64,000 bases of DNA from Anomaloglossus baeobatrachus (GCF_048569485.1 NC_134355.1:559129142-559193141); one strand, 5' to 3'; counted from the first letter of the stretch, positions 41,276 through 54,225 are shown. Program-made: numbers and translations. The notes: generated by a model not told the origin, from the letters alone.

Positions 41276-42446
41276 CTCTCGGCTAAAGAAAACTAACGCA
41301 ACGTGTTATTTCACAAGAATCCGTTGCCTTTATTATCACACTATTTACAACACATCCGTCACATGTCATACAACGCATTGTGACGGATGCCAAACGACGC
41401 AAGTGTGAAAGTATTCTAATTTAATCAACAGGAAGGGAGCAATGCAGCTGCTGTTCACTTCCTGTTGATTGCTCCTGTGTCCGAAGGTGGAGAAACACAA
41501 GCCAGCACTAATTGGATGCAAGCCTCACGTGACATCACAATGTCATGTGACCCCGGGCATTGCTGGATTCGCGCTGCCCGCAGAGAGGTGAGTATAGGTC
41601 TTTTTATTCCACCTGGGGGAAACCTGTGGAATGAGAAGGGGTTGTCATAATAGTGGATAACCCCTTTAATTTCTCCATCTTCTCCATTATCTGTGTCGAC
41701 ATATCAGACTGCAGCACTCAAGTAATATTAGCGATTTATTGGTATTCATTTTTTTTCTTATACCGAAAAAAAAAAAAGAAAAATGCGCCGGTCATCACTG
41801 GACATAGCGCTCACTCCAATGTTCTGCTATCTGATAAAACATCGGATAGTACTTGTACTAGCTATATGTGTGAGTGAACCCTTATACTTGCCCTCCGGTG
41901 TTTTCAGTCGTTATCAGCGCAGCTCCCGTTGGTCTCCAGCAGTTTGTGACCTGTTGGCTGCTCTAGTGTGTCATGGAGCGCGCCAGAGGTCACTCTTCCA
42001 TGTAAGCCTTGTTCTGGTGTCATAAAGATTCATAGGGAGCTGTGACAGAACTTCTGACTTCCGGCCAGTCTGTAGCTGCAGTCACAAGATGGCACCGCAG
42101 GATCAGAGCTGTATAGGTAAAAGGTGAAGACGCCAGAAGTGAGTATAAGAGTAGGGTAGGGACCATAGAGTAAACGCTCCATTCCAGCGCTGGAAAAAAA
42201 AATCGCTTTCAGTGTTGCCTTAAAAGAACTGCACAGTTTTTATTTTTTTTTTCTTGTTTGGATATTTAAGTACAGTAATTTTGACATCTTATTTTTGTGA
42301 TATATGAGGTGTCAACCATATTTTTTTTCTGCTAATATCAGATTGAAGATAAGGGAAAATGTGTTTCAGTTTTTTCCATTTTCGTTTGTTTTTCTTAATT
42401 TTTGTATTTTTATTTATTTTTTTTTCCACAAAAGACCAGTAAAATA
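41276..42446. other. Unassigned intergenic stretch
   Basis: It includes a small foldback fragment (AACGCAACGTGTTATT, ACAACGCATTGTGACGGATG) up to about 41420 and an inverted pair CAGGAAGGGAGCAATGCAGC/CACTTCCTGTTGATTGCTCC near 41430-41470. No exon is evident. Confidence 0.4.
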
Positions 42447-43110
42447 CCGTATTTTATTGAATTATAAGACGGACCGCACTATAACGCGCACCTAAAATGT
42501 AGATGAGGAAATAGGAAGAAAAAAAATCTTACTGTAAAATTGGAGTTCATCTTGTAGTCTTATGGTCCGTCTTATAAGCCCAATGTAGCTTACAGGAGGC
42601 AATGGAGTGGGGTCATAGGAAGCCAGCGGCGGTACAAATGAGGCGGTGCTGCGGGTCCTCGGCTGGAAAGAGGTGGTGTCTCAGTGACGTGAGGCAGGCG
42701 CTGTTAATCTCCCAGCGATGGACTTCAGGAAATATGACGCCGTAGGCAGCGCATGCACAGATTGGTAGATTGAGATCTCTGCTCATAGGAAGCCTGCAAT
42801 GGCACAAGTGAGGTGATGCTGTGGGGCCTGGGCTGGAAAGAAGCGGTGTCAGGGTGACATGATGCAGCTGCCATTAATTTCCCAGCAATGGACTTAGAGA
42901 TCTCAATCTGCGCATGCACCTGCTCTGGCGCCACTTATATGAAGTCCATCGCGTTTGTCGCTTGGAGAGTAATGGAACCTGCTTCGCGCCGCCAAGACAC
43001 CTCCCTCTTCCCAGCCCAGGACCCGCAGCTTTCTCACTTGTGGTGCTGCCGGCTTCCTATGACCCACTCCACCGCCCCCGGTAAGTTACATTCAGCTTAT
43101 AAGATGCACC
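42447..43110. repeat. Second copy of the TACCGTATTTT/TATAAGACGCAC repeat
   Basis: It starts TACCGTATTTTATTGAATTA with TATAAGACGGACCGC and ends CAGCTTATAAGATGCACCCC. Two divergent direct copies of its interior (TAGGAAGCCxGCxxTGGCAC, CTGGAAAGAxG) lie inside. Confidence 0.65.
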
Positions 43111-44396
43111 CCCAGTTATCTATCTTTCTAGCTTTTTTTGACTATATGCAAAATCCATGTTAAAATCGCATGTCTGTGTGTGCTGTCCATGTGCTGCACG
43201 TTTTTCACGCACCCATTGACTTGTATTGCCGAACTACGGAGCCACTCGCAGCATGCTGCGATTTACCCTGCACGCATACGTTTTCAAAGATAAAACTACG
43301 GTAGCAGATGTACTCTGCTCTATTGGTTAACATTGATGCGAGTGCAATGCGATTTCTTTTTTTTTCTCGCCATGCACTCGCACATTTTATATGCAGATAT
43401 GACTGAACCCTAATAATAAGGCTATATTCGCATGTTGCTTTTTTCTGTAGCCAACACCTGACCTCTTGGCAGTAAAAAAAAAAAAAGCTGAAGCCAAAAA
43501 GCAGGTTTTGCTGCATTTTTTTGCAGCATTTTTCAAGATCCCAAAAATTTGGCTTTGCTTCTACTTTCTAGGCATAAACAATACAAGGTATAGGCCACCA
43601 ACACATGACATATGTGAAACCAATAAACATTTGAAAAAAAAGAGGGCAAATTGATCAACTTATTTAGGGGAAAATGGGTTTTTTTATGTTTATTAGGCAG
43701 GGCATTGTTTACTTTTATCACATATTGTTTGTTTGTTTGTTTTAATGTTTTGTTTATTGAAGCAAAAAGTAAGAATACAAAGTCAACAGAAATCACAGTT
43801 TTAACCAATAATATTGCAACTGTATCAAAAGCTTACCAATGTATCTTTGTAACTCGGACTACTTGTAAATTGTCTGAGCTTATCCAAACAACATATTGTT
43901 AATTTCAGTATCACTTATTGAACTAAACTGTACTTTAAGTGGGGAGAAATAAAAGGATTGCTTTTATTAAAAAAAAAAAAAAAAAGTTTTTTTTATGTCT
44001 GAAAAAATAGTGACTATTCTGAACATAAACCGCTGGATTCATGTATAAAGCATAGCTGTGAACTAAGGTTATATGAATAATGCATTAAAAAAAATAGACA
44101 ATTGTAATTGTATAAACAGTGGGGGAAGTTGAATTGGTCAGGAATTGTGTACTTTTAGCTTTGCAGATATTTGGCCAAGTATCGCGAGAGTCTGCGGCGG
44201 TAACGTCGGTGGCTCTTGCGATACTTGGATTGAGAACTGTTTGGATTACCGGTCTGCAGGCCTGCAGCTGTCTACTTCACCTTAGCTGGCTAGCCAAAAT
44301 AAGGGGGATCCCACATCGGGTTTTTTTTTTGGAAACTATTGAATTTGGGGCTAAAAACAAGGCTAAACACCCTTTAGTGCCACATGAAAGGCACTT
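43111..44396. other. AT-rich intergenic stretch with MITE fragments
   Basis: Pieces of foldback repeats near 43180-43420 and 43425-43520, then about 800 bp of AT-rich DNA with no recognisable element or exon. Confidence 0.4.
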
Positions 44397-44935
44397 AAGC
44401 CCACTTTACACACTACAATATATCTTACGATGTGTCGGCGGGGTCACGTCGTAAGTGACGCACATCTGGCATCGTAAGGTAAATTGTAGTGTGTAACAGC
44501 TACGTGCGATTGCGAATGAACGGTAAAACGTTCATCGCATGCACGTCGTTCATTCCTCATGAATTGAACGTCAGGTTGTTCATCGTACCCGGGATAGCAC
44601 ACATCGCAGTGTGTGACACCCCGGGAATGATGAACAGATCTTACCTGCGTCCTGCGGCTCCCGGCCATCAATGCGGAAGGAAGGTGGGCGGGATGTTTAC
44701 GTCCCGCTCATCTCCGCCCCTCCGCTTCTATTGGCCGGCTGCCGCGTGACGTCGATGTGACGCTGAACGTCCCTCCCACTCCAGGAAGTGGACGTTATCC
44801 GCCTACAGCGAGGTCGTATGGACGGGTAAGTACGTGTGACGGGGGTTAATCGTTTGTGCGGCACATTCAATAAAATTGAACGTGCCGCACATACGATGGG
44901 GGTGGTTACGATCGCCTACGATATCGTATGCAGAC
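44397..44935. mobile_element. CTTTACAC-family MITE
   Basis: It starts AGCCCACTTTACACACTACA and carries the family's GGCGGGATGTTTACGTCCCG and TCCGCCCCTCCGCTTCTATT palindromic arms. It ends near CCTACGATATCGTATGCAG. Confidence 0.75.
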
Positions 44936-45966
44936 TACCCATCCATCCATTCATCTATCTAGCTTTTGACTGCATGTTAAAACCACATGGCACACGGATG
45001 TCACCCGCACGACACATCATCACACGGAGACTAGGTGAGAGGAAAAATGCACTTGCATGATATGCGGAATGACACTTGCACGTCACTCCCGTCTCACTCC
45101 AAGACACTTCAGGAGCAACAACGGAGCTACTTTTACACACAGATGTGACTGAACCTTTATACTGAGTCTTTCTATATGGTTGTATATACACTCAATATAT
45201 CTTGTTTTAAAAAGACTTTAAGACTTTTTAAAGATTTCCCAGGCAAGTTCAGATGTGATTGACATGCCACTACCACATTTTTGTCTACATTCCTAAAGTA
45301 TAATGTACAAAAAGCAATTACCCCTCTGATCCCTGACCTGTCAGATTTAGATAATTACTACATGCGAGTGGCTACATTGCACTCTGTGCTTACATTCATG
45401 TTAGGACTTCACATTGTCTAATGGGGTGGGGGATCTTTCTTTGTCTTCCATTCGAGAACATAATTCTCAGGCGGCTGCCCAGAGTAATCACAATTCTGTA
45501 AATGTAGTCCATCTCGTTTACATTATATCACCTTCATCTAACCTCACTTTTGCAGTACTATTAAACCCTGTAATATCACTTACTTGTTTGTCTATTTGTT
45601 GTATGCCTGTCATTCTATAAATATGTAATATTGATAAAAAAAAATTACTCCACCAAAAATATTTCTGATACAATAGATTGTAACCCTTAAAGGACTCTGG
45701 TACAGCATCCACGTAGTCCATTAGCCGTCAGGCCAGAGCACTGAAAACTGCGTACTACCTGTGACATTCCCGCTGCCTCTTCTGATTTGTAGCCTTTGTT
45801 ATACCATTATTTTATATCGTATAGCACACATAACGTTACATCAGTCTAAAAATCTGAAGAAGTGGTGGGACGTTGTAGATAAGAGGTTTGTAGTGCTCTA
45901 GTCTGGCAGCCATAGACTACCAATCTTTTTTCTCAACTCTTTCGCAAATGTCTTAAATTGGACATG
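44936..45966. other. Unassigned intergenic stretch
   Basis: It contains another MITE-like fragment to about 45170 (CACGGATGTCACCCGCACG). The rest is AT-rich with no named repeat and no exon. Confidence 0.4.
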
Positions 45967-47000
45967 CCCTTTGTTATGGTTCGGGGTCCTTCTGAGTACT
46001 GAACTGGCCCAGTCCCGTCATTGACTCCCACATTGGGATCGGTCGACTCCGCAGCGCCACCTGTCCGTCGTTCGAGGTGTCGGGCTGACAGGCATCAGGT
46101 GGCTAGAGTCTTGTACCATCCTGAGCCTAAGTGCTCATTTAGTGCTACTGCACATGTGCGGGTTCCGGCAGCCTCTCCAGGCACTAAGTACGAGATTACC
46201 GCTATCGCACATGCGCATGACGTCATCACTGACGTGGTGGACGCTGATTGGCTCGGGGTGACGTGGCTGCCGCGGGATGGCTGCAACCGGGGCCATTACC
46301 ACATGCCATGTGGACTGGGCCAGGGAGGCGGCTATAAAAGGTTCGTAACCACGCCTATCGGCGCCTGAGCGTCATTCTCTATTGCTGCAGCTCAGTGAGC
46401 AGACTGTACTGCATGTATGCTTGGGTTCCAGCGCCATCTTTCCTGCAGTGTTTGTGGCAGGTGCGTGTATGTGGATAGGATAGCGTTAATCAGGGCTAGG
46501 CGCCAGTACCAGGTATTCGTATCTCGGTACACCTGTGCCTTTGCACGGTGAGTGTCAGTCTCTGTCCTATCAGTCCGCGGGCATCCGGTAACGCTAGCTG
46601 GGTGGCCCACATGGTCTGACGTTGCCCCCTACGCACGTGACCGGTAGTCTGCAGTGTCTGTGGCAGACTTGTGTGTGTGTGTGTACCAGTCCTCGGGTGC
46701 CCAGTGACGCTAACTTGGTATCCCACGCGGTTTGATGTGCCCTCTACGTACGTTTCTGTAGTCTGCAGTGGCAGACTATTACCGTAACACTAACCGGGCT
46801 ATCCTACCCATCTGTCGTGCCCTCTACGCATGTGACCGGTTCAGCGTTTTCCTCCTCGGTTTCCCAGTGACGCAAACTGGCTTACCTCTCGGTCTGATGT
46901 GTCCCCTCACGCGTGACCAATACCTGTGTACCTGTGAAGCTAACAGGGACACGTTATATGTTGGGTGAGCTCTCAAACATCCCCCTTCATTCACATTTGG
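45967..47000 (+). repeat. Probable LTR-like repeat with promoter box and tandem blocks
   Basis: It begins near TGTTATGGTTCGGGGTCC and carries a GGCTATAAAAGG box at about 46331. After 46555 come four diverged tandem blocks of about 70 to 120 bp, each with CCAGTGACGCTAAC-like, GTGCCCTCTACG-like and ACGTGACCGGT-like parts. The layout is like an LTR with a TATA box, but the right edge and flanking duplication are not found. Confidence 0.4.
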
Positions 47001-47118
47001 GTTTTCCTTAGTTGTATCCGTCCTCCAGTCCCGTAGCAGCCTTGTCAACTACCCGGCGGACTTTGGGCGACGATTGGCTTCATATTATTTTATATCCAAT
47101 CGTCCCCTCTGTAACACA

Positions 47119-48653
47119 ATTAAACCCTTTTATGACTGGGCTATTTTCCATTTGTTTTTTTACATTTTTTCCTCTCCTTCTTCCAAAAACCATAACCATT
47201 TTAATTTTTCCGCCCACATAATCTTTTGAGAGCTTGTTTTTAGTGAGACAAGTTGTATTTTTGATTGATACCATCCATTTTATCATGTGATGCACTGAAA
47301 AGAGAGAAAAAAATGCCAAGTGCATTATAATTCTAAAAAAGTACAATTTCACAATTTATTTTTTTTTAAATTCTTATTTACCTGTTAACTATACAGTAAA
47401 ACTGACCTGGCATTATGATTCTACAGGTCAATACAATTACACAGATACCAAAGATGTGTAGGTTTTTTTTCGTATTTAAATGGTGTAAAAAAATTGTAAG
47501 TTTGTAAATAAAAAAAATGGCCTTGTGATGCCGTACCATTTTCAATTTTCAGGATATGAGGCTGTGTGAGAGCTTGTTGGGTTATTTTTTGCGCCCTGAG
47601 CTGACATTTTTACGGATACCATTTTGGCATAGATACAATGTTTTAATCACCTCCTAATAGAATTTTATTGCAATGTCAGAAAAAACGTAATTTTGGTGGG
47701 GGGTTTTTTGCCTTACGCCATTTATCGATCAGATTCATTTATTTTTTATTTTGACTTTTACAAATGCAGCAATTCCAAATACATGTTGTTTTGTATTGCT
47801 TTATTTTTGGGCCAAAAGAGGGATGATTTGAACGTTTTATATATTTATTTTGTTTTCCATTTATTTATTTTTTTTTATTTTTTCTTTAGAGATCTTGAAC
47901 ATGCGATCATCTGACCGCTTGTGCTTGCCATAGCAGTGCAACAGCTATGTATAAGGAAAATACAGTCTCCTATGAATGCCAGCTAAACGCTTGCTTTCAC
48001 TGGAGACTTGTCATGACAAGCACGGGGTCTTCTGCTCACCCTTGGCAGTCAAGTCAACCCATCAACACCCCACAATCATGTCACAGGCACGCTAATATTG
48101 GCATAGAATGGCACGACCCACTGTCAGATTGACAGTGGTATTTAACTGTTTAACAGCCCAATCCACCCATGGCTGTTAGGGCTCATGCGCACGTTTCGTA
48201 ATTAAATGCATTTTCGTTGCGTATTGCACTGCAGCGTAAATGCATGCGTCCTGCGTCCCCAGCACAATCTATATACATTGTGCATGAGACGTGCGCACGG
48301 TGGTTTTTTTGAACGCAGCGATTTGGATGCTAAAATTTTGACCCAAATCCGTGTGTTCATAAAAGCAGCATGTCAATTAATTTGTGCGCTTTGGATGCAG
48401 CTCCCACTCTGTCTATGGTGGGGGCAGCATTCCGAGCGCATAAAATCGGCGATTTGAAGCGCACATGTGCTGTCAAAAAGCTGCAGAATATTCAGCATTT
48501 ACGTGCGAACAAGCCCTTAGTGGCAGATGATAGCTGAATAATTCAGCCATCATCTGACGGAAAAGATGTGGGATCGATGTGTGAGTCTCTGCTTCTAAGG
48601 TAGATGCACAACATATGACATAACCATACGTCTTATTTCATGAAAGGGTTAAT
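47119..48653. mobile_element. TTAA-bounded element, relative of 7319-9397
   Basis: It starts TTAAACCCTTTTATGACTGG and ends TTTCATGAAAGGGTTAA. The interior shares CTGAGCTGACATTTTTACGG and AAAACGTAATTTTGGTGG with the element at 7319. It contains a nested MITE (48177-48520). Non-autonomous. Confidence 0.7.
48177..48520. mobile_element. MITE nested in the TTAA element
   Basis: The ends are AGGGCTCATGCGCACGTTTC and, inverted, AAGGGCTTGTTCGCACGTAA. The interior has GCATTTACG/CGTAAATGC arms. Confidence 0.7.
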
Positions 48654-49052
48654 AACATGCAGAAAAGACAATACAATATTACTAGACTACAATACAATGG
48701 GTGAAATGCACAGCAATGTGAAGGAAATGTTTTACAGATGGAGCATGCTCTAGGTTCGTAGTTATAGTTAGGTCCAGAAATATTTGGACAGTGACTGAAT
48801 CTTCGTGATTTCAGCTCTGCATGTAGCTATATTTTATATAAAACAAATGAGATGAAATTGAAGTGTAGACTTTCAGGTTTAATTAAAGGGGCTGAACAAA
48901 AATATTCTGTGAAACGTTTAGGACATCAATCATTTGTCTACAAAGCCTCCTCATTTCAGGGGCTCAAAAGTAATTGGAAAAAGTAACTTTACCATAAACA
49001 ACATGTACATTTTTAATACTTTGTCGAGAATTCTTCGCAGACAATGACTGCC

Positions 49053-49492
49053 TTAGGCTATGTGCGCACTAGAACTGTGAAGTTTCTCAAGAAAATTTCT
49101 TGAGAAACTTCTTGGAGTGAAAGATTTCCGGACCTCCGGAAAAAATCCGCGGCAAATCCGCATGCGGATTTGCCGCGGATTAGCCGCGGAATAGCCGCGA
49201 AATTGCCGCGATTTACCCGCGGGTGGTTCCCTGCGGATTTTTGCAGGCTGTACTGCCGAAATCCGCAGGGTACCTGCGGAAATAATGGACATGTTCATTT
49301 TCTCAAGAAATTTTCTCGAGAAATTCTTCTCAAGGAAATTTCTTGAGAAAAATCCGCACAAGTGCGCACAGCTTTTTTTTTTTCCATAGAAATTGCTGGG
49401 AAATGTCTGCACAAAGATTGCAGACATTTCTCAAGAAATTTCCGCGGCAAATCCGCGTGTAAAAAGCTCTAGTGCGCACAGAGCCTTAAGCC
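49053..49492. mobile_element. GGCTATGTGCGCAC MITE in the Tc1 relic
   Basis: It begins GGCTATGTGCGCACTAGAAC and ends TAGTGCGCACAGAGCC, with TTA on both sides. The interior has AGAAATTTCTTGAGAAA palindromes and GCGGATTTGCCGCGG repeats. Confidence 0.85.
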
Positions 49493-49526
49493 TTTTGGGA
49501 CTTTCTGCCATAGCTTTTGTCTTAAG

Positions 49527-49957
49527 GGTACGCTCACACGAGCGTGTGAATCGGACGAGTGCAATGAGAGAAAATCTCGTATTCATTGCACTCGGACAAG
49601 TGTTAGTCAATGAGGCAGAGCAGTTGGTCAGCTTGTTTCTCATCCAGATTCTGGATGAGTGAAAAGTTGGAACACGCTACGATTTGTTGCCGAAAACGTG
49701 CGAGTCTCGCCAATGCAAGTCAATGGGTGCGAGAAAAAAAGGGACGACACTCGGACCATCCTGGTAACGTCCGTTTTATGGATAATTACTATCATGTAGC
49801 ACAAAACACTGTAAATGGTCCTGTAAATGACTAATAGCTGCTGAAAAAAACCCAAATTGCACACTGACAGCACACGGATGACATGTGAGAAAAAATTGTT
49901 CTCTCCTAGATGAGAAAGGGACCATTTTTTCATATGTTCGTGTGATTCCAGCCTAAG
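49527..49957. mobile_element. AGGGTACGCTCACACGAGCG MITE in the Tc1 relic
   Basis: It starts AGGGTACGCTCACACGAGCG and ends TGTTCGTGTGATTCCAGCCT, a loose inverted repeat. GAGAAAATCTCG and similar short palindromes fill it. Confidence 0.7.
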
Positions 49958-50427
49958 CATGTGAAATTCAGCTCGATGGAGTTGAGATCTTGTCACTTTA
50001 GAATATGCCACCTTTTGTCTTAAACTCCTGTGTTGCTTTCGCAGTATGTCTAGGGCATTTTACATCTGTACTGTGACATGCCATCCAATCAACCTTGCTG
50101 CATTTGGGTGAATCTGAGCAGAAAGTATAGCCCTGTACACGTCAAAGTTCATCCTGCTGCTTCTGCCTTCAGTCACATCATCAATAAACACTAGTGACCA
50201 AATGCCACTGGAAGCCATGCATGTACGGCCATCACACTGCCTCCACCATGTGTTACAGAGGGTGTGGTGTGTTTGGATTATGAGCCAGTCCAAGCCTTCT
50301 CCATACTTTTCTTCTTCCATTCGGTACAGGTTAATCTTAGTTTTATCTGTCCGAAGATGTTTTTCCCAGAACTGGGCTGATTTTTATTAGATGTTTATTT
50401 TCAAAGTCAAATTTGGTCTTTGTGTTT

Positions 50428-51939
50428 TTAAAGGGGTAGTCCGAAGGCCAAAGTAATTTGCAATCTAAATCCCTATCTATTTAGAGCCATAATCTAAACT
50501 ATTTTGTAATATACATGAATTTAAAGTTTCCTATCCTTCCCTAACTACGCTATCTAACTCCTATTCTATTTTTTTCTCACAATGAGCTGGAAATGTCGCA
50601 GGCGGAGGAGGGGACGCCGCGCTCTCCCACTGCTCGGGTCCGGCTGCCGCTGCTGCTGCGGCCTCTGCTGCTCGGTGGCTCAAGCGATGGGCCGGATCCC
50701 AGGGACTCGAGCGGCGCTCCTCGCCCGTGAGTGAAAAGGGGTTTTGGTTTTGGGGATTTATTGTTGTCCGTGACGCCACCCACGGTTGTGGTGATTTTGG
50801 TGGACACCACCGCTGCTCTGTATAGGGATCCCGGGAGCGGTGACAGGGAGCAGCTTTGTTGTTATTCCTCCCCTCCGTGGGTAGGGGGGGTTGGTTGTCC
50901 CGGGGCCCGGTGCTGGGGTAGGGATGGATGGATGGCAGGCAGGTGACGGGGCCTGGTGAGGTGCAGGGTCGCGGGGGGCAGCGCTGTGCCGCACGGCACG
51001 GTGGTACTCACTCAGCCTGAGACGTTGACACAGTTCTTGGTAAAACACACGGCTGGAAAGACGGTTCCCACGGACGGCTGCTGTTGCTTTTCCCCGGTAG
51101 TTGGCGGTGACGGTCTCTGTCCCTGCACCTAGTGTAATGTTAGTAGCGATGGATTCCCACCGGTAACCGCTCCCCGACTTAGATATGGGCCGGAGGAGCC
51201 CCTCTGTGCCCGCAGGCGCTGGCCCTGAGAAACTGGTGCCTTGGCGGTGACGGTGTCTCTCTCCTACGGTTGGACTGTTGCCTTCAATCGGGACTTAGTT
51301 GTTTGGAGACCCAGGAGGTCCCCTCCACTGACGGATTTGGCAAATTCACGGCGACTCCTAGCATTGCCGGGATCCGAAAGGCCCCTGCCAATGGTGCTGG
51401 CTTCTCCTTGTATACCGGTCCGGTACCGCCGGGCCACCACCCGTCCATGGTCCTTTCGGCAACCTCCGATCAGCCTCTCCTGCAGACGGTCACCACCGTC
51501 TGCTAACCTTGCTGTCTCAGTCCGGGGCACACACCCGGACCAACTTCAGGCTTTCCAAACTGTCACTTTCTCCTTCACTTCAACTCCTCTCACTTGCTCC
51601 TCTACCACTTCCCTCTCACTTCAAACTCCGTCTCCCTTCAACTCACAACTTAATCTGCCTGGTTTCCCCGCCTCCAGGACTGTGATCTCCTCGGTGGGAG
51701 GAGCCAACAGCCTGGCCCACCCCCTGGTGTGGACATCAGCCCCTGAAGGAAGGCAACAAGGGTTTCTGGTTTAGCTTAGATGTACCTATCCGGGGTGTAG
51801 GGTGTGGTGGTGTCATTACCTGTGACCCCTGGCTTGCCCAGGGCGTCACAGAAACAGAGTGGTGTCAGAATACCTGGTATGCAGAGGCCAGTGCTGTACC
51901 CACAAGTAATGTTACTTTGCCTTCAGACCACCCCTTTAA
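50428..51939. mobile_element. TTAAAGGGGT element carrying a solo-LTR-like insertion
   Basis: The ends are TTAAAGGGGTAGTCCGAAGG and, inverted, TTAAAGGGGTGGTCTGAAGG. About 160 bp of its own sequence precede the insertion at 50594 and about 90 bp follow 51851. Confidence 0.7.
50594..51851 (+). repeat. Probable solo LTR, 1258 bp
   Basis: It is GC-rich, begins TGTCGCAGGCGGAGG and ends GGGCGTCACA (TG...CA), with GAAA on both sides (50590-50593, 51852-51855). It contains open frames in several registers, none with a recognisable domain. A solo LTR is the best reading. Confidence 0.5.
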
Positions 51940-52245
51940 CCCGTTCATGACCTTAGACATATATATGTTGTAGGTCATGCCCCTCCTCTATTACCGTGGG
52001 CTCTGGCTTCGAGCCCACGATAATCCCCGCACACGTCTGCTGATCCGATCAGCAGACATGTGCGGCTAACAGGCGCAGGTAAATCAAAGATCCACCCATG
52101 CCTGCTAACCACTTAGATCACGCTGTCAAAATCTGACAGCATGATTTAAACGGCCGTGGCAGAGATCGCGATGTTCCCTGCCGCCATCGGTGGCCCCATG
52201 ACGCGATCACTTGTAGCCATGGGGTTGGAATGATAGCACAGGGTC
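51936..52245. repeat. TTAACCCGTTCATGACC repeat, left part
   Basis: Same family as 23662: TTAACCCGTTCATGACCTTA, then GCTGATCCGATCAGCAGACA. It adjoins the Tc1 relic at its right side. Confidence 0.6.
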
Positions 52246-52528
52246 AGATGATGATAATGATGGTCTGTTTTTCTACCATTGAGAGCGTCTTTGACTGCAT
52301 GTTGTGGGGTCACTTCCAAATGCAAATGACACACTAGGAAACAGCACCAGACCTTTTACTTAATTGATGATGGATTAATGAGGGAATAGCCCATGCTGCC
52401 CATTAAAGAGCTTTTGAGTTAATTGTCCAATTACCTTTGGTCCCTTGAAAAAGATACAGCTATATCTTAAAGAGCTGTAATTTCTAAACTATTACTCCAA
52501 TTAGAATGTGAAAATCCTCAAATTATGG

Positions 52529-52872
52529 CTATGTGCGCACGGTGTATTTTTCGCGACGTTTTACGAGTGCGTTTTTGGTCTTAAAACTGCATGTCTTTGC
52601 TTCCCCAGCAAAGTCTATGACTTTTCATTTTTGCTGTTCGCATAGTGCAGTTTTGTTTTAGGTGCGTTTTTGTGGTGACCACAAACATGCAACATGACTT
52701 TCTGCGTTTTTGCGAGCGTTTTTCAACCATGCAATGCATTGGAAAAAATGCAGCAACAAAAACGCGGCAAAAAAACCCCGCAAAATCGCATGCGTTTTAT
52801 TTATGCGTTTTTTACCGCGGGTGCTGCATCTTTGTGGTCACAAAAAAGGCGACGTGCACACATAGCCTAAAG
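52529..52872. mobile_element. GGCTATGTGCGCAC MITE
   Basis: It begins GGCTATGTGCGCACGGTGTA and ends GTGCACACATAGCCTAA. The interior has AAAACGC/GCGTTTT arms. Confidence 0.8.
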
Positions 52873-53398
52873 GCCACTTACTAACAGCGACATCGCTAGC
52901 GATGTCGCTGGTGAAAGCACCCGCCCCCGTCGGTTGTGCGTCACGGGCAAATCGTTGCCCGTGGCGCATAACATCGCTAGGACCTGTCACACATACTTAC
53001 CTGCCTAGCGACGTCGCTGTGGCCGGCGAACCGCCTCCTTTCTAAGGGGGAGGTTCGTTCGGCGTCACAGTGGTGTCACTAAGCGGCCGCCCAATAGAAG
53101 CGGAGGGGCAGAGATGAGCGGCCGGAATATCCCGCCCACCTGCTTCCTTCTGCATTGCCGTCGGCCACAGGTACGATGTTCCTCATTCCTGCGGTGTCAC
53201 ACATAGCATAACAACCTGCATCCTGCAACAGCAACGATATTTGAGATTAGAACGACGTGTCAACGATATGGTGAGCATTTTTGATCGTTAGCGGTCGTTC
53301 GTACATTTCACATGCAACAAGGTCGCTAACGAGGCCGGATGTGCGTCACGAATTCCGTGACCCCAACGACATCTCATTAAAGTGTAAAACGGCCTTTA
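52873..53398. mobile_element. CTTTACAC-family MITE, degraded ends
   Basis: It starts AGGCCACTTACTAACAGCGA and ends GTAAAACGGCCTTTAG, with CATCGCTAGCGATGTCGC and CCTTTCTAAGGGGGAGGTTC palindromes inside. It abuts the previous MITE directly. Confidence 0.75.
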
Positions 53399-53823
53399 GG
53401 GTGCAGTCAGACGGCCGTATAGCACAGACAATGATGGCAATGCTTGGCCTGGCCGGCGGCTCTCCTGAGCATGACAGCATGTATTTCCATGCAGCTGTCA
53501 TGCTCAGGTCAAGAGAGCTGCCGGACAGTCTGATCATTTTGATGCCATCGTCATCCATGGTATATGGCCTTTTGACTGCGCACTAAAGCTGAGTCTCTGC
53601 ACTTTTAGCCCATATTAATTATATAAGTTTATCTTGAATATGTTTTGGTAAAGCGCTAAAATGCCAAAACTTGTGTCCAAATATTTCTGGATCTAATTGT
53701 ATTCTGAAATCCACAGTTCTTTTTTCCTCTTTCCAGCTTGTGCATGGTTTTCCTAAAACCTCATGTTCTCACATAGTGCTGTACTTTTTTTGTGAAATGT
53801 CACTTCACCATCCATGAGATTTA

Positions 53824-54225
53824 GGCTATGTGCCCATGCTGCAGAATATGCACGGATTTTGCCGCGGATTTCTCGCGGAAATGCTGCAGCTTTTTCAGAA
53901 ATCTGCAGCACAGCTACTCCCCAGCCATTTCTATGGCATTTGGGAAATGCTGTGCCCACGCTGCGGATTTTTCCGCAGCGGAAATTATGCGGATTTCCGT
54001 GCGGAAAAATCTGCAGCATGTCAATTATTGTTGCGGCTTTACCTGCGGATTTTGCCTATTCAATTGAATGTAAAAAAATCGCAAAATCCGCAACGAAATC
54101 CGCGTCAAATCCGCAACAAATCCGCACAAAATCAGCACCTATGAAAAGGTGCGGATTCCCGGGGAATGCTGTGGATTTAGCTTCAGAAAAATCCGCAGAT
54201 ACAGAGTCCCGTGGGCACATAGCCT
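53824..54225. mobile_element. GGCTATGTGCCC MITE with TTA duplication
   Basis: GGCTATGTGCCCATGCTGCA ... GTGGGCACATAGCC, flanked by TTA on both sides. The interior is a series of GCGGATTT/AAATCCGC hairpins. A 3-base TTA duplication fits the PIF/Harbinger superfamily. Confidence 0.85.

Larger units (their letters stand above)
48766..53697 (-). mobile_element. Old Tc1 copy opened by at least six later insertions
   Basis: The left end TAGTTAGGTCCAGAAATATT (48768) and right end CCAAATATTTCTGGATCTAA (53677) belong to the same family as the intact Tc1 at 32295. Family sequence is found at 48766-49052, 49493-49526, 49958-50427, 52246-52528 and 53586-53697. The gaps are later insertions. Transposase remains survive near 50060-50320 on the minus strand (SLVFIDDVTEGRSSRMNFDV, LSAQIHPNAARLIGW). 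Confidence 0.85.

Noticed and set aside
51241-51774. 177-codon ORF in GC-rich DNA as a host exon
   Set aside because: It lies within the TG...CA block flanked by GAAA, nested in a Tc1 relic, and has no recognisable domain.
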